DNA from: Kitasatospora sp. MBT63
GTDB lineage: Bacteria > Actinomycetota > Actinomycetes > Streptomycetales > Streptomycetaceae
DNA length: 34,875 bases
Direction: 5' to 3'
Assembly (NCBI RefSeq): GCF_000710465.2
Contig: NZ_JAIZ01000156.1
Location: forward strand, 4,379 to 39,253
Shown: piece by piece, positions 33,902 to 34,875 of the stretch
Layout of the letters: each line of letters begins with the position of its first letter
Numbering within the stretch: position 1 is the first letter of the stretch
The notes under the pieces: model-generated
What the model was told of the DNA's origin: nothing
Database searches by the model: none
The model's input: the letters and a program-made list of their open reading frames with translations, nothing else
Program-made: the position numbers and the translations under genes

Positions 33902-34657
33902 CTACCCGTGGTCGGCGGCGTCCCCGGCGGCGGGCCCGGGATCCGGTGCGGCCTTGGTGTGCAGGACCTCGCGGGCCTGCTCCGCGGCACGGGTGAGGCT
34001 CTCGCTGACGAAGTCGAGGAAGCGGGCGATGTTCTCCAGCCGGGCGGCCGCCGGGGTGCCGGGGCCGAGGACACCGACGCCCTGCCGTGCGGTGTCGATG
34101 ATCTGCAGACTGGAACGGGCGCTGGCGACCATCGCCTGGTACCAGATGTCGTCGTCGACGATGTAGCGCTCGCGGCGTCGCTCGTCGCGCTCCCGGCGGA
34201 TGAGGCCCTGACTCTCCAGGAACGACACCGCCTTGGAGACGGAGGCCGGGCTGACCTGGAGGCGCTGGACCAGTTCGGCCGCGGTGAGGCTGCCCGAGTC
34301 GGTGACGTACAGGCTGGCCTGGACCCGGGCCATCATCCGCGGCGTACCCGCCTGCATCAGGACGGCGGTGAACACCTCCTCGAAGTCCCGGACGGCCTCG
34401 GCGTCGCGCCCGTGGGCCTGCGGGGCCGTCCCGGGCTGCCGGGGCGCGGCCGGCTTGCGCCGGTGGGCGCGGCGTTCGGTGGCGCGGTGGGCCAGGTCGG
34501 CGCGGTACGCGGTGGGGCCGCCGTTGCGCAGCACCTCACGCGTGATCGTCGAGGTCGGACGGTCGAGGCGCCGGGCGATCTCGGCGTAGGCGAGGCCGTC
34601 GGCCAGTCCCAGCGCGATCTGCTGACGTTCCTGCTGGGTGAGCCTGCCTCCGGGCAT
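33902..34657 (-). CDS. Transcriptional regulator: IS30-type HTH fused to GbsR/MarR-like domain
   Basis: A 251-residue regulator. Residues 1-68 match the N-terminal helix-turn-helix of IS30-family transposases (LTQQERQQIALGLADGLAYA, RRLDRPTSTITREVLRNGG, Y-A-A/R-rich tail). After a linker, residues 85-230 resemble GbsR/MarR-like winged-helix regulators (LTAAELVQRLQVSPASVSKA, then SQGLIRRERDERRRERYI and a long helical dimerisation part). No DDE catalytic region is present, so it is not a transposase. The ATG at 34657 has AAGGAGA five bases upstream. The region upstream holds repeated TGCAAC motifs that may be its binding sites. It ends 25 bp from the convergent membrane protein gene. Two DNA-binding modules in one chain is unusual; effector and targets are unknown. 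Confidence 0.88.
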   Translation of the reverse strand: MPGGRLTQQERQQIALGLADGLAYAEIARRLDRPTSTITREVLRNGGPTAYRADLAHRATERRAHRRKPAAPRQPGTAPQAHGRDAEAVRDFEEVFTAVLMQAGTPRMMARVQASLYVTDSGSLTAAELVQRLQVSPASVSKAVSFLESQGLIRRERDERRRERYIVDDDIWYQAMVASARSSLQIIDTARQGVGVLGPGTPAAARLENIARFLDFVSESLTRAAEQAREVLHTKAAPDPGPAAGDAADHG

Positions 34658-34875
34658 CGCGGTCTCCTTCGCGCACGGTCCTTGGTGCCGCCACCTTAGC
34701 GTTCAGCTCCATTCCATTGCAACAGTCGACTTGAGGTGCGTTGCATTACTCTCCATCCTCGGTGCAACGATTTTGCGGTATTGAGCTGCGGAGATGGTTA
34801 TTTGATGCAACATCGGCATTGCTGGATCCATGAACGCAACGTAGCGTTTCTCTCATCAGAAACGGCAGGGCGAAG
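34658..34875. promoter_or_regulatory. AT-richer upstream region with repeated TGCAAC motifs
   Basis: The region is visibly richer in A and T than anything else here. It holds TTGCAAC (34717-34723), CGTTGCA (34739-34745), TGCAACG (34763-34769), TGCAAC (34806-34811) and a CGCAAC variant (34835-34840). The second and third form a perfect seven-base inverted repeat 17 bp apart. A separate CGTTTC/GAAACG dyad lies at 34845-34864. No gene is visible; a divergent gene may begin beyond the right edge. Confidence 0.55.

Noticed and set aside
34466..34657. IS30 insertion sequence suggested by the IS30-type HTH
   Set aside because: There is no DDE catalytic region or terminal inverted repeats, and the HTH is fused in frame to a regulator domain.

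Overview
The window is high-GC actinobacterial chromosome. Codon third positions are almost all G or C, GTG starts are frequent, -10 elements are of the TAG-type, and one lone TTA codon stands out. Family content (an RHS/Hint polymorphic toxin, a SpoIIE phosphatase, a sugar ABC transporter without its own ATPase) fits Streptomyces or Kitasatospora; the genus is an inference. I saw no tRNA, rRNA, CRISPR array or complete insertion sequence.

Positions 1-12669 form one coherent system for harvesting protein N-glycans. Reading leftwards from a LacI-family regulator (9192-8152) come a cytoplasmic GH5-type beta-mannosidase, a secreted GH85 endo-beta-N-acetylglucosaminidase and a very large cytoplasmic GH38 alpha-mannosidase that runs off the left edge. 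Reading rightwards are a lipoprotein sugar binder and two permeases. Two copies of a 14-bp dyad (CTARAYCGGTTTAG), one within each of two good promoters, tie both arms to the LacI protein. One of these promoter-operators is embedded in the last codons and stop of the lacI gene. The model: GH85 cuts glycans from glycoproteins outside the cell, the transporter imports the freed oligomannose, GH38 trims alpha-mannose and GH5 splits Man-beta-1,4-GlcNAc inside. The GH85 gene carries a TTA codon at codon 9, which suggests bldA (developmental) control of the extracellular step.

Positions 12718-15866 hold an unknown membrane protein and the threonine-to-glycine pair tdh-kbl. A complete polymorphic toxin module follows (16203-23851): a secreted RHS protein of about 2415 residues with a Hint processing domain and a 166-residue C-terminal tip, then an overlapping candidate immunity gene. 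It is bounded by strong hairpin terminators, and its promoter region is crowded with palindromes. A LysR regulator follows, and it may originally have adjoined kbl.

Positions 24914-34657 are a run of mostly single genes: a DUF427 protein, a Gfo/Idh/MocA oxidoreductase, a PAP2 phosphatase, a membrane SpoIIE/PP2C phosphatase, a DHA2 drug exporter divergent from a tandem Lrp/AsnC regulator, a carotenoid-cleavage-type dioxygenase with all four iron histidines, an unknown membrane protein, and a regulator fusing an IS30-type HTH to a GbsR/MarR-like domain. Upstream of that last gene is an AT-richer region with repeated TGCAAC motifs.

All calls come from reading the sequence and from memory of protein families; no search was run.
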